From Bordetella parapertussis (lineage in GTDB: Bacteria > Pseudomonadota > Gammaproteobacteria > Burkholderiales > Burkholderiaceae_B), in the NCBI GenBank assembly GCA_945897365.1, contig CAMDFD010000002.1:124001-188000 (forward strand): 64,000 nt of DNA, written 5' to 3'. Each line of letters opens with the position of its first letter. Position 1 is the first letter of the stretch. The notes under the pieces were generated by a model that saw only the letters and a list, made by a program, of their open reading frames with translations, had not been told where the DNA came from and made no database searches. Below are positions 44,035-51,680 of this stretch, one piece after another. A program made the position numbers and the translations under genes.

Positions 44035-44811
44035 CTATCCGACTTTTGGAAACAACAGCACTGATCCTGCTTTCACCGTGTATTGATCCACATGACCAGA
44101 CACTTTCAAATCATTGTCGATGTAGTGCAGATGAAATTTCTCACCAGGGTGGGTAATCAATCCTTCTAGCTTGTCGCCACTATAAACACCAACCAGCTGA
44201 CCTGCCGAGAGAGGACTGCGAAAAAGCTTCATGCCCGCCTGATCATTCGCATAACCGCCATGACCGGCGTGTCCGCCACTCGCTGCACTCGCACCATGAC
44301 CGTTCTTCTGAGGCGCATCACCCGATGGACGCTCGCCGGTGACGACATGCCAAATCAAATGTGCATAATTTCCTGTGACTCTAAATATAAAAGGCTGGGT
44401 TAAATCAAGTTGCCTAGAGGTCGCTTGCTGGGTGACAAATGCTTCAAACTGCGCTTGGGTCATATCCGACGGCACCTTGACCGAGTCCCAGTCCGTCACT
44501 TTTGCGCTAGCCCACAACACCGCTGAGTCGTTGGCTTTGGGTGGCTGCACCGAACCTTTTGGATCAGTACCAAGACTGACTAAAAGTTTGCCATCAATTT
44601 GAATGATCTCTCCCTTCAGTCCCGCTAAGGCACCAACGCCCCAAACGCCAGCTGTTACGGGTAATTCTGACAAAAGTACTTGCCCTTTCGTTTCTCCCGA
44701 CTGCATCATGTGTTTGAAATTGCCGTAGTGCTTGAAATCCTGCACCTGTGCGATGGCAGCCGAAGCCGCTAAAGTGATTGTGGCGATCAATAAAGAAAAT
44801 GTATGACGCAT
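44035..44811 (-). CDS. Exported acetolactate decarboxylase-like protein
   Basis: This protein is related to alpha-acetolactate decarboxylase (AlsD/BudA), which makes acetoin from acetolactate. The 258-residue precursor has a signal peptide (MRHTFSLLIATITLAASAAI, then A-Q). It keeps PFIFRVTGNY and the metal site FHLHYIDNDLKVSGH with H227, H229 and H240 spaced exactly as the three zinc ligands of AlsD. A Gly/His-rich insert (about 171-187, containing HAGHGG) is unusual and could bind metal. Residues 50-75 replace the usual GDLGLGTFNALDGE with GVWGVGALAGLKGE. Activity is not certain. Confidence 0.75.
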   Translation of the reverse strand: MRHTFSLLIATITLAASAAIAQVQDFKHYGNFKHMMQSGETKGQVLLSELPVTAGVWGVGALAGLKGEIIQIDGKLLVSLGTDPKGSVQPPKANDSAVLWASAKVTDWDSVKVPSDMTQAQFEAFVTQQATSRQLDLTQPFIFRVTGNYAHLIWHVVTGERPSGDAPQKNGHGASAASGGHAGHGGYANDQAGMKLFRSPLSAGQLVGVYSGDKLEGLITHPGEKFHLHYIDNDLKVSGHVDQYTVKAGSVLLFPKVG

Positions 44812-44931
44812 GAGATGTCCGAGAGATGGCTGAAATAATTGAATTGTCGCGTAAATCAGTGCGTAACTATATGAAAATACCGATTGAAACGATCAAAAAC
44901 GTTGGCTAACCAGTCAGTACACATATAAAGC

Positions 44932-45468
44932 TCAAACCGCACCGGTGTATTCTCCGCGAGCGGGATAGTCTTTATTAATCGAATAGTCGATCGCAAGCAT
45001 AAGATCTCTAAAAGATGGACGGGCAAACGGCATGGTTTGCACGGCACCGTAGTAGAGCGTCTGATCGGGACGGATCAAAAACAATCCTGGCTCGATGAAG
45101 ATGGCTGGTTCTTCAACACCCGCCGAGGTTAACCCTCTGCCAGTCGAGAGATACAAACCCCAAGCACGCGCACTCGCCAGTGAGAGGTCATACCCAAACC
45201 GCAGTTCAGGCATCCCTACCCTGTTAGCCATCTCGCGTGCTCTGCCTTCGTCGTCTGACGAAATCGCGATCACATTCACACCGCGCTCTTTCAATTGAGG
45301 TAATAAGACACCGAGATCTTTTAGATACGCGACGCACAATGGGCAATGCAGACCTCTGAAAAACACCACTAGGGTAAAAGTCTTGGGCTGATCCTGCGCC
45401 AAGCTAAATGGACCATGATCAATTGTGGGTAGCTCTAGATTAGGGACGGTTTGACGTGGAATAAGCAT
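44932..45468 (-). CDS. Peroxiredoxin-like (AhpC/TSA) family protein
   Basis: This thioredoxin-fold protein of 178 residues carries the redox motif CPLC in FRGLHCPLCVAYLKDL, in the position of a peroxiredoxin/AhpC-like active site. It keeps VIAISSDDEGRAREMA and FIEPGLFLIRPDQTLYYG, as in peroxiredoxin-like (DUF899/BCP-related) proteins. No signal peptide is seen. The CPxC pattern allows disulfide exchange as well as peroxide reduction. It precedes the acetolactate decarboxylase-like gene by 120 bp in the same direction. Confidence 0.8.
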   Translation of the reverse strand: MLIPRQTVPNLELPTIDHGPFSLAQDQPKTFTLVVFFRGLHCPLCVAYLKDLGVLLPQLKERGVNVIAISSDDEGRAREMANRVGMPELRFGYDLSLASARAWGLYLSTGRGLTSAGVEEPAIFIEPGLFLIRPDQTLYYGAVQTMPFARPSFRDLMLAIDYSINKDYPARGEYTGAV

Positions 45469-45547
45469 TGATGGCTCCTGATTTTAAGCGTATAAATAAT
45501 ATGACAGAGTACAATCTTACAGACCGCTAAGTTAGGAGACAGAGGCC

Positions 45548-46564
45548 ATGACATGCACAAAAATTTTAAATTTTATAAAAACTGTATTGCTATGTCAGAT
45601 TTTAATCTTGCCGATCATGTCTGCGGCGTTTGGATTGCCTATTCTGGTTGTTGGTCACAAAAATCCAGATAGTGATGCGATATTTTCAGCAATTTCACTC
45701 GCATATTTGAAATCACAGCAAGGACAGCCCTCACTTGCGATCGCATCGGGCAAGCCAAACCCAGAGACACAATTTGCATTAGATTTTTTCAAATTAAAAG
45801 CGCCAGAGGTCATGCTCAACGTGGCGAATCGAAAAGTCATTCTCGTTGACCACAATACATATACTCAGGCACCCGACGATATCAAGCAAGCAGAAATTGT
45901 AGGGATTATTGATCACCATAGTCTCGGTGGCATATCAACTGATGAGCCCATAGAAGTCCTCATTAAACCCGTTGGCTGTAACAATACAATCATTTGGCAA
46001 CTTTACCAACAAGCGGGGATACCCATACCGGCCTCTATTGCCGGAGGTATGTTGACGGCAATTCTCTCAGACACCTTGGCCTTTCGATCACCAACAACAA
46101 CCGAATCAGATCAGATTGCAGCCAAGAGTCTCGCATCGATTGCAGGGGTCGATGATATTCAAAAGTATGCTCACCAAATATTTTTGGCGGGCGAAGCTGA
46201 TTTAAAAACAGCATCCATTGACAGTTTGCTGCAAAGAGATTTCAAGAATTTTGAGATGAGTGGCAACAAGGTAGGGATCGCGCAGTTGTCTGCATTCAAC
46301 TTTGAACTTCTGAAAAAGCGCAAAAAGGACTTTTACGAAGAGATGCAAAAATTGCTGAATCAGCAAGGATATAAAACGATCATACTCATGCTGACAGACG
46401 TTCAATCCATGGGGTCTGAAGTCGTATTAACGGGTGCATATCAAGCTGATATTGCGAAAGCATTTAACCTTGAATTAAACAACCACTCAGGATGGGCTGC
46501 CGGCGTCATGAGCAGAAAGAAACAAGTCGTCCCATTAATGGAAAAGGTTTTCAAAAATAAATAA
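45548..46564 (+). CDS. ppaC: Exported family II (Mn-dependent) inorganic pyrophosphatase
   Basis: This DHH/DHHA2 pyrophosphatase hydrolyses PPi to phosphate. Motifs are complete: GHKNPDSDAIFSA (H37, D41, D43), VDHNTY, DHH at 122-124, SDTLAFRSPTTTESD, and C-terminal SRKKQ at about 322-326. Family II enzymes are normally cytoplasmic and about 310 residues. This one has 338 residues because of an N-terminal signal peptide-like segment, KTVLLCQILILPIMSAAFG. The start at 45548 has AGGAG at 9 bp, whereas the internal ATG at 45617 has none, supporting export. The 3' end is partly duplicated downstream. Confidence 0.9.
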   Translation: MTCTKILNFIKTVLLCQILILPIMSAAFGLPILVVGHKNPDSDAIFSAISLAYLKSQQGQPSLAIASGKPNPETQFALDFFKLKAPEVMLNVANRKVILVDHNTYTQAPDDIKQAEIVGIIDHHSLGGISTDEPIEVLIKPVGCNNTIIWQLYQQAGIPIPASIAGGMLTAILSDTLAFRSPTTTESDQIAAKSLASIAGVDDIQKYAHQIFLAGEADLKTASIDSLLQRDFKNFEMSGNKVGIAQLSAFNFELLKKRKKDFYEEMQKLLNQQGYKTIILMLTDVQSMGSEVVLTGAYQADIAKAFNLELNNHSGWAAGVMSRKKQVVPLMEKVFKNK

Positions 46565-46598
46565 CGACTTACCTCTGATCTTTAGAGCGACTTTGATG

Positions 46599-46997
46599 TT
46601 ACTTGATGATACTCATAACCTTGACGTCGATTGCCATCGCAACCAAAACTCCAATGTAGACCTCGCCGATGATTTCGACCATCGTTTTTTCACTCACTGG
46701 TTCCGCTGGCCACTCAGAGTGATCAATATCGACACGAATTTCCCCAGTACCATCGCTAAAAGCATACTTGTCGCCACCAATTTTTCGAATGATGTTACCT
46801 CTGAGAGTGACCTGCAGAGCATCAACTGGATTCCGCAAAAGATCAGCAACAGTCATCGGCTGAAAAGACGCATTACCTTCTGCTCCTTGAAAAGCACCGC
46901 TCGATGCAGACGAATCCGTATATTGAGCCATGGCTGAGCTCGCTGCCAAGCTGACGCCAATTGACAATAATGCTGAGACAATGAATTTGCTTTTCAT
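46599..46997 (-). CDS. BOF (YgiW/YdeI family) stress-tolerance protein, copy 1
   Basis: This small periplasmic OB-fold protein has 132 residues. The signal peptide (MKSKFIVSALLSIGVSLAAS, cleaved after AMA) precedes the BOF domain with VTLRGNIIRKIGGDKYAFSD and GTGEIRVDIDHSEWP. Relatives in enterics act in peroxide, cadmium or peptide stress tolerance. The ATG at 46995-46997 has GAGGAAG upstream, and the 19 additional codons of the longer frame are rejected. It converges on ppaC and has a close paralogue 300 bp further on. Confidence 0.88.
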   Translation of the reverse strand: MKSKFIVSALLSIGVSLAASSAMAQYTDSSASSGAFQGAEGNASFQPMTVADLLRNPVDALQVTLRGNIIRKIGGDKYAFSDGTGEIRVDIDHSEWPAEPVSEKTMVEIIGEVYIGVLVAMAIDVKVMSIIK

Positions 46998-47084
46998 AAT
47001 ATCTTCCTCGAGTAAATCAAGTGACCCCTCAAAGTACATCCTAACATGCGCCATAGTACAAGCTTAATTTAGGTGTTGAGTTCA

Positions 47085-47264
47085 AAAATGAAGTGCAATA
47101 AGGTAGGTATCGCAAATTTATCAGCATTCAACGTTGAGCTTCTCACAGAACGTAAAAGTGATTTTTACGAGAGGATGCAAAAACCACTCAGGGTGAGCTG
47201 CCGGCGTCATAAGCAGAAAGAAACAAGTCGTCCCATTAATGGAAATGGTTTTCAAAAATAAATA
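47085..47264 (+). pseudogene. Internally deleted duplicate of the ppaC 3' end
   Basis: This stretch repeats the end of ppaC. NKVGIANLSAFNVELL matches NKVGIAQLSAFNFELL at about residue 240 of PpaC. About 140 bp are missing between the ATGCAAAAA and AACCACTCAG regions. The last 40 bp, through AAAAATAAATAACGACTT, are nearly identical to the true gene end. The frame is broken, and it lacks the catalytic domain. Confidence 0.8.
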
Positions 47265-47299
47265 ACGACTTGTCTCTGATCTATAGAGCGAGCTTGATG

Positions 47300-47695
47300 T
47301 TACTTAATGACGCGGAGGACCTTGACGTCGATTTCCGTCGGACTCATAAATTCAACGTCGACCTTACCGATGATTTCGACCGTCGTTTTTTCATTCACTG
47401 TTTCTGCTGGCCACTCAGAGTTGTCAATATCGACACGAATTTCCCCAGTACCATCGCTAAAAACATACTTGTCGCCACCAATTTTTCGAATGACGTTACC
47501 CCTGAGAGTGACTCGCAGATCATCAACAGGAGTCCGCAAAATATTAGCAACAGTCATCGCCTGATCAGACGCACTACCTGGTCCTTGAAACCCACCGCGC
47601 GATGCAGACGAACCCGTATATTGAGCCATGGCTGAGCCCGCAGCCAAGGTGACGCCAATTGACAATAATGCTGAAACAATGAATTTGCTTTTCAT
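47300..47695 (-). CDS. BOF (YgiW/YdeI family) stress-tolerance protein, copy 2
   Basis: This is a paralogue of the preceding gene, with 131 residues. It has the same signal peptide MKSKFIVSALLSIGVTLAAG and the same BOF domain (VTLRGNVIRKIGGDKYVFSD, GTGEIRVDIDNSEWPAE). Most differences lie after the signal peptide and at the C-terminus. The ATG at 47693-47695 follows an AAGGAAG site. The pair arose by tandem duplication of a unit holding the ppaC 3' end plus this gene, and both copies look intact. Confidence 0.88.
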   Translation of the reverse strand: MKSKFIVSALLSIGVTLAAGSAMAQYTGSSASRGGFQGPGSASDQAMTVANILRTPVDDLRVTLRGNVIRKIGGDKYVFSDGTGEIRVDIDNSEWPAETVNEKTTVEIIGKVDVEFMSPTEIDVKVLRVIK

Positions 47696-47826
47696 AAAAT
47701 CTTCCTTGATTGAAATAAGTGATCTCTCAAAATACATCCTAACAAGTACCATAGTACAAGCTTAATATAGGACTTAAAAACAGCTTTTTTCTGATCAAAA
47801 CTTACGAATTCCGACATTTTCAAAAA

Positions 47827-48945
47827 ATGTTTTCTTTTAATGTTTTTAATCAAATGAACAATATCATCAGCCAAAACGAATGGCCTGAACTGAACGAAGG
47901 TGATCCACTTGCAGATGCTGTGATTGCTGATTGGATAAAGGCTTCGCCTGAGAGAAAAAATTTGTTACTTGAAGGAATAAGAAATGGCGCACACTCGATT
48001 CCTCAAGCACCAGCCTCTTATCATGCTTTGCTCACTCAAGCTGAAGAATGCTTAAAGGCAACTTCTTTTCTGGATCTTGCACCGGTACCTTATCTGTATG
48101 CAAGTCCGCTGTGGATCAGCATCTCCATGGGACCGGGTGCCCTGCTGCATACCTATACCGATCCAAATATAGCCAACATATTGGTTCAGAGTGGAAAACT
48201 TGTGAATGAAGCCGCGTCTAGACGTTTGTCTGAAACACAATTATGGCTCCTTAAGCTTTTACAAGCTGACTCGTGGCAAATAGGAGGCGCAGGCTATGTT
48301 CATACCCTGCAAGTTAGACTGATTCATGCCAAAGTGCGGGCAAGCATGAAAAAAAAGACACCCGCTCACTACGACAGCCCGCCAATTGATCAGCGTCAAA
48401 TGGTACATACGTGGTTGGGTTTTGCAATGGTCTCACCAAGGGCTCTTGAACGTCTTGGCATTGAATGGACCGCGGAGGAAAAGACCCATGTCGCTGCGCT
48501 TTGGCAAATTGTCGGAAAACTTCTGGGCATACCGTCAAGAATCATGATTGAACTTGCTCGTGACGGTTGCGCAGAACATTGGCTAAAAAGTTTCAATCGG
48601 GCTCCGTCCTATCCTGATGAAAATGCGCGGGTACTGACTCAGTCGATGCTAGAGGCGTTAGGTCAACGTATGTCTGTGGCGATGAAACTTCCCAAAGATA
48701 TTGCGATCGCGCTGATGCACGGCTTTGCCCGGCATATTCATGGTGATGCCTTAGCGGATGCGTTCGGTGCATCGGATGCATCACTTTCTGCGCTGATACC
48801 TACCTACGTCGATGCCAATCGCTATCACATACAAAAACTTAGACAGGATGAGAGTTACAGACAATCTTTCATGGCTCAATCCTCCAGGCAGATCCATGCA
48901 ATATGCGCCCAAATAGACGGCTCGGCAGCCTATCAGCAGAACTAA
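47827..48945 (+). CDS. Oxygenase MpaB / DUF2236 family protein
   Basis: This 372-residue protein matches the DUF2236 family (MpaB, rubber oxygenase Lcp), whose members bind heme b and can cleave double bonds with O2. The diagnostic block is LQVRLIHAKVRASM at about 161-174, then PIDQRQMVHTWLGFAMVSPR with the candidate heme histidine H194, and TAEEKTHVAALWQIVGKLLG. No signal peptide is present, so it is probably cytoplasmic. The substrate is unknown. An alternative internal start at residue 10 cannot be excluded. Confidence 0.78.
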   Translation: MFSFNVFNQMNNIISQNEWPELNEGDPLADAVIADWIKASPERKNLLLEGIRNGAHSIPQAPASYHALLTQAEECLKATSFLDLAPVPYLYASPLWISISMGPGALLHTYTDPNIANILVQSGKLVNEAASRRLSETQLWLLKLLQADSWQIGGAGYVHTLQVRLIHAKVRASMKKKTPAHYDSPPIDQRQMVHTWLGFAMVSPRALERLGIEWTAEEKTHVAALWQIVGKLLGIPSRIMIELARDGCAEHWLKSFNRAPSYPDENARVLTQSMLEALGQRMSVAMKLPKDIAIALMHGFARHIHGDALADAFGASDASLSALIPTYVDANRYHIQKLRQDESYRQSFMAQSSRQIHAICAQIDGSAAYQQN

Positions 48946-49024
48946 CTGAGGACACCCGTTACAAGCCAGTCACGCCTCACAAGATCACAAAGCGTCATCG
49001 CAATGTAAACTGCTTGTCATATGG

Positions 49025-49038
49025 TCACTTTGAAGTGA
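49025..49038. promoter_or_regulatory. Short inverted repeat upstream of the carboxylesterase gene
   Basis: TCACTT-TG-AAGTGA lies 55 bp before the carboxylesterase ATG and could be an operator. Confidence is low because the arms are only six bases. Confidence 0.3.
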
Positions 49039-49092
49039 TAGGATAACTGTATTTCTAACGGGACAAATCCACAGAGGCAAGTCCAGACTCTA

Positions 49093-50901
49093 ATGAAGAA
49101 TTTATCTTTTTCTACGTTACGCTTCTTTAGTACATGCATCGTTATTGGCTTTCTTTCAGCATGCTCTGATGGTAGCTCTTCCGGTGGATCTCCAATCGCA
49201 AATCCAACAGTTCAAACTTCAGTAGGCGTCATTCAAGGTCTTGAACGTTCCTACACTTCACCCGTTATCAAGGGCGAATCCATCACCTACAGCGTGTATG
49301 AGTATCGCGGCATTCCTTATGCTCAAGCCTTAACCCAAAATGAACGATGGGGACTGGCAAAACCTTCAATAACGCTTGGGCCAGAAATATTTAAGGCATA
49401 TGAATTTGCTGCGGCTTGTCCGCAGCAAGCTCGCTTTGATTTAACGGAGGCGAGTTTTAATGAAGACTGCCTGACCTTAAACATCACTACACCTATTCGT
49501 AGCACGAGCTCTGGAAAACTCCCGGTGGTCATTTGGATGCCGGGAGGCGGTTTTGTAGGCGGCTCTTCTAATTTATATCGTTTAGACAAGCTCGCGCACG
49601 AGGGTCAGATCATCATAGTCTCGATTAATTATCGGGTAGGGGCGCTTGGATTTATGCCGCACCCATCGATCACGGAGGGCTGGAATGGAAACCTGGGGCT
49701 TGAGGATCAGCGTTTAGCCATGCAGTGGGTTAAAGATCATATTGAATCCTTTGGTGGTGATCCAACCAAGATTACGCTTGCGGGTGAGTCGGCAGGCGCA
49801 GCTTCAACATGTTTACACGTTCTTAGCAAAACAAAAACCAATGGGTTATTTCAACAGGCAGCCCCATTAAGCTATAACTGCTTATATGAGTGGCCAACGC
49901 TGGCGTCAGCATTAGCACAGTCAAATATCGATACGTCAGGTCAACAAACGCCGATCTATCAACGCATGGCTAAAGAGTTGGGATGCCCAGAGGATTCAGG
50001 GAGCTCGTCGTTGAGTTGTATGCGTCAAAAATCGATTTCTGACATACTTTCAGCCCAAGGAAAGGTAGCCGCTGATGTCCCACAATTTCCTTTTGCGCCC
50101 GTCATCAATACAGGCACAAGCGGAACGATCCCCCTAGTCGATTACTCGGCGGCGAGCTTGAAAGAAAATGTTCAAACTATTCCAATGCTTTATGGTGGGG
50201 CTAAAGATGAACTGCGTCTGTATGTAGCCTATGACACTATTTCAATGCCTGATATCGATACATCAAATCTTCCTATAATTTTTAGTGGCTATGAGCTCAT
50301 CAAATATTACCTTCTAGATCCACTCCCGCCTGCGGATGGTTGGTCCTCTAAAATCACAACAATTATTAATGAATATTTTGGTGCGGGTCCAATCAGCGCT
50401 GACGGGTTAGGATCCATGGTTTCAGACTACACTCCAGTTGTTGGTTTGAATCACTGCTCCTATTTAAGAACAGCGAAAGCATTTAGTGAAATCATGCCTC
50501 TCTATCAGTGGGAGTTTGCAGACCCCAATGCTCTTGTTTTAGGCGTTGGTATCCCCAAAGGCCAAGACCCAAGAATGTCCCTCGGCCCGGTTCATTCAGC
50601 AGCGCTTAATTATCTCTTTCCAAACTTATCGAACACATCGGCTATCAATGCGCCTGATTTGCCGGGCCCTTCACAATTACTGGCAAATGAAATGGTTCAA
50701 ATGTGGACACAATTTGTAAAGACGGGTGCGCCATACAGCACAAGCTTAAGCAATTGGCCTAAATTTAACGAGGCGAGAGAGAATTTAAACGTTATGCAGT
50801 TTATTCCAGGCAAGGTCAAATTAATAGACGCTTCCGCTAATCACAAATGCCAATTCTGGCAGACGATGGATAGCAAGTTAATGCCAATGAGTCTTAGATA
50901 A
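49093..50901 (+). CDS. Type B carboxylesterase lipoprotein
   Basis: This alpha/beta hydrolase of the carboxylesterase/lipase family has 602 residues and is probably anchored at the outer membrane. The lipobox is FLSAC (Cys24), followed by the flexible tether SDGSSSGGSP. The oxyanion-hole segment VVIWMPGGGFVGGSSNLY, the nucleophile elbow LAGESAGAAST (S233), and a late GPVHSAALNY with the probable catalytic histidine are present. The same CSDGSS tether begins the 5'-nucleotidase lipoprotein at 57709. The substrate is unknown. Confidence 0.87.
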   Translation: MKNLSFSTLRFFSTCIVIGFLSACSDGSSSGGSPIANPTVQTSVGVIQGLERSYTSPVIKGESITYSVYEYRGIPYAQALTQNERWGLAKPSITLGPEIFKAYEFAAACPQQARFDLTEASFNEDCLTLNITTPIRSTSSGKLPVVIWMPGGGFVGGSSNLYRLDKLAHEGQIIIVSINYRVGALGFMPHPSITEGWNGNLGLEDQRLAMQWVKDHIESFGGDPTKITLAGESAGAASTCLHVLSKTKTNGLFQQAAPLSYNCLYEWPTLASALAQSNIDTSGQQTPIYQRMAKELGCPEDSGSSSLSCMRQKSISDILSAQGKVAADVPQFPFAPVINTGTSGTIPLVDYSAASLKENVQTIPMLYGGAKDELRLYVAYDTISMPDIDTSNLPIIFSGYELIKYYLLDPLPPADGWSSKITTIINEYFGAGPISADGLGSMVSDYTPVVGLNHCSYLRTAKAFSEIMPLYQWEFADPNALVLGVGIPKGQDPRMSLGPVHSAALNYLFPNLSNTSAINAPDLPGPSQLLANEMVQMWTQFVKTGAPYSTSLSNWPKFNEARENLNVMQFIPGKVKLIDASANHKCQFWQTMDSKLMPMSLR

Positions 50902-50977
50902 TTGTAAAAAATTTAAAATGATAGCAACACGCCTGATAATCTTCAAAATAGAAATTCAAGAAAATCGGATTTAAATC

Positions 50978-51667
50978 ATGTCACCTAAAATATTGATCGT
51001 AGAGGATGAGGATGATTTTAGAAATGGCATGGTTGAGCTTTTAAAACTTGAAAACTTTGACGCGAATGGTGTCGGGAGTATTGAAGATTATCTTGAGTGG
51101 ACCAAGCACAATCAATATGATATTTTGATTTTGGATAGAAATCTGCCCGATGGTGATGGGTTAGATATCTTGAAAAGGTATCATCAACAATCTGATGCAA
51201 TTTCAATAGTGTTGAGCTGCATGGGTCAACCACAAGATCGAATTCTAGGGATGAGTGTTGATGCTGACTACTATTTAGTCAAACCCTTTCCAAGCGACGA
51301 ATTGCTAGCAATATTGCATCGTATCAAGCGCAGACAGAGCACTGCTCAATCACCAGAATCTGAAGTCTGGCAATTGAATGCAGTCAAATGGGCACTGAAG
51401 ACACCAAATAAACTGGAAATAGCACTAACAAAAAATGAGTTTGGATTATTAAATTGCTTTATCAATCAGTCTGGTCAAGTCATTACGCGTGACGCAGTTG
51501 TCAACGGACTAGGATTTAACCCCACTACTTACGATAATCGGCGACTTGAGGTGATGTTGCGCCGCTTGAGAAAAAAAATCGAAGATGCTGGTGTGGTCAA
51601 GTTTCCGCTTCAAACGGTTTATGGTGTTGGTTTAGTATTTAACGGCGTCATGAAGGCCTCAAACTGA
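50978..51667 (+). CDS. OmpR-family response regulator
   Basis: This two-component response regulator of 229 residues has a receiver domain with acidic residues D10-D12, phospho-acceptor D53 in LILDRNLPDGDG, and K102 in YYLVKPFPSDE. A C-terminal winged-helix DNA-binding domain follows (RLEVMLRRLRKKIED). The conserved Ser/Thr position reads LSC (S80). It is convergent with a 7TM-DISM sensor kinase 13 bp away, its likely partner. Targets are probably in the surrounding exported-enzyme cluster, which is inference. Confidence 0.9.
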   Translation: MSPKILIVEDEDDFRNGMVELLKLENFDANGVGSIEDYLEWTKHNQYDILILDRNLPDGDGLDILKRYHQQSDAISIVLSCMGQPQDRILGMSVDADYYLVKPFPSDELLAILHRIKRRQSTAQSPESEVWQLNAVKWALKTPNKLEIALTKNEFGLLNCFINQSGQVITRDAVVNGLGFNPTTYDNRRLEVMLRRLRKKIEDAGVVKFPLQTVYGVGLVFNGVMKASN

Positions 51668-51680
51668 AGGCATTCCCTTC

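Noticed and set aside
46593..46937. Plus-strand frame over the first BOF gene (and the matching one at 47270-47635)
   Set aside because: Both are mirror frames of the duplicated BOF genes. Their similarity to each other only reflects the tandem duplication.
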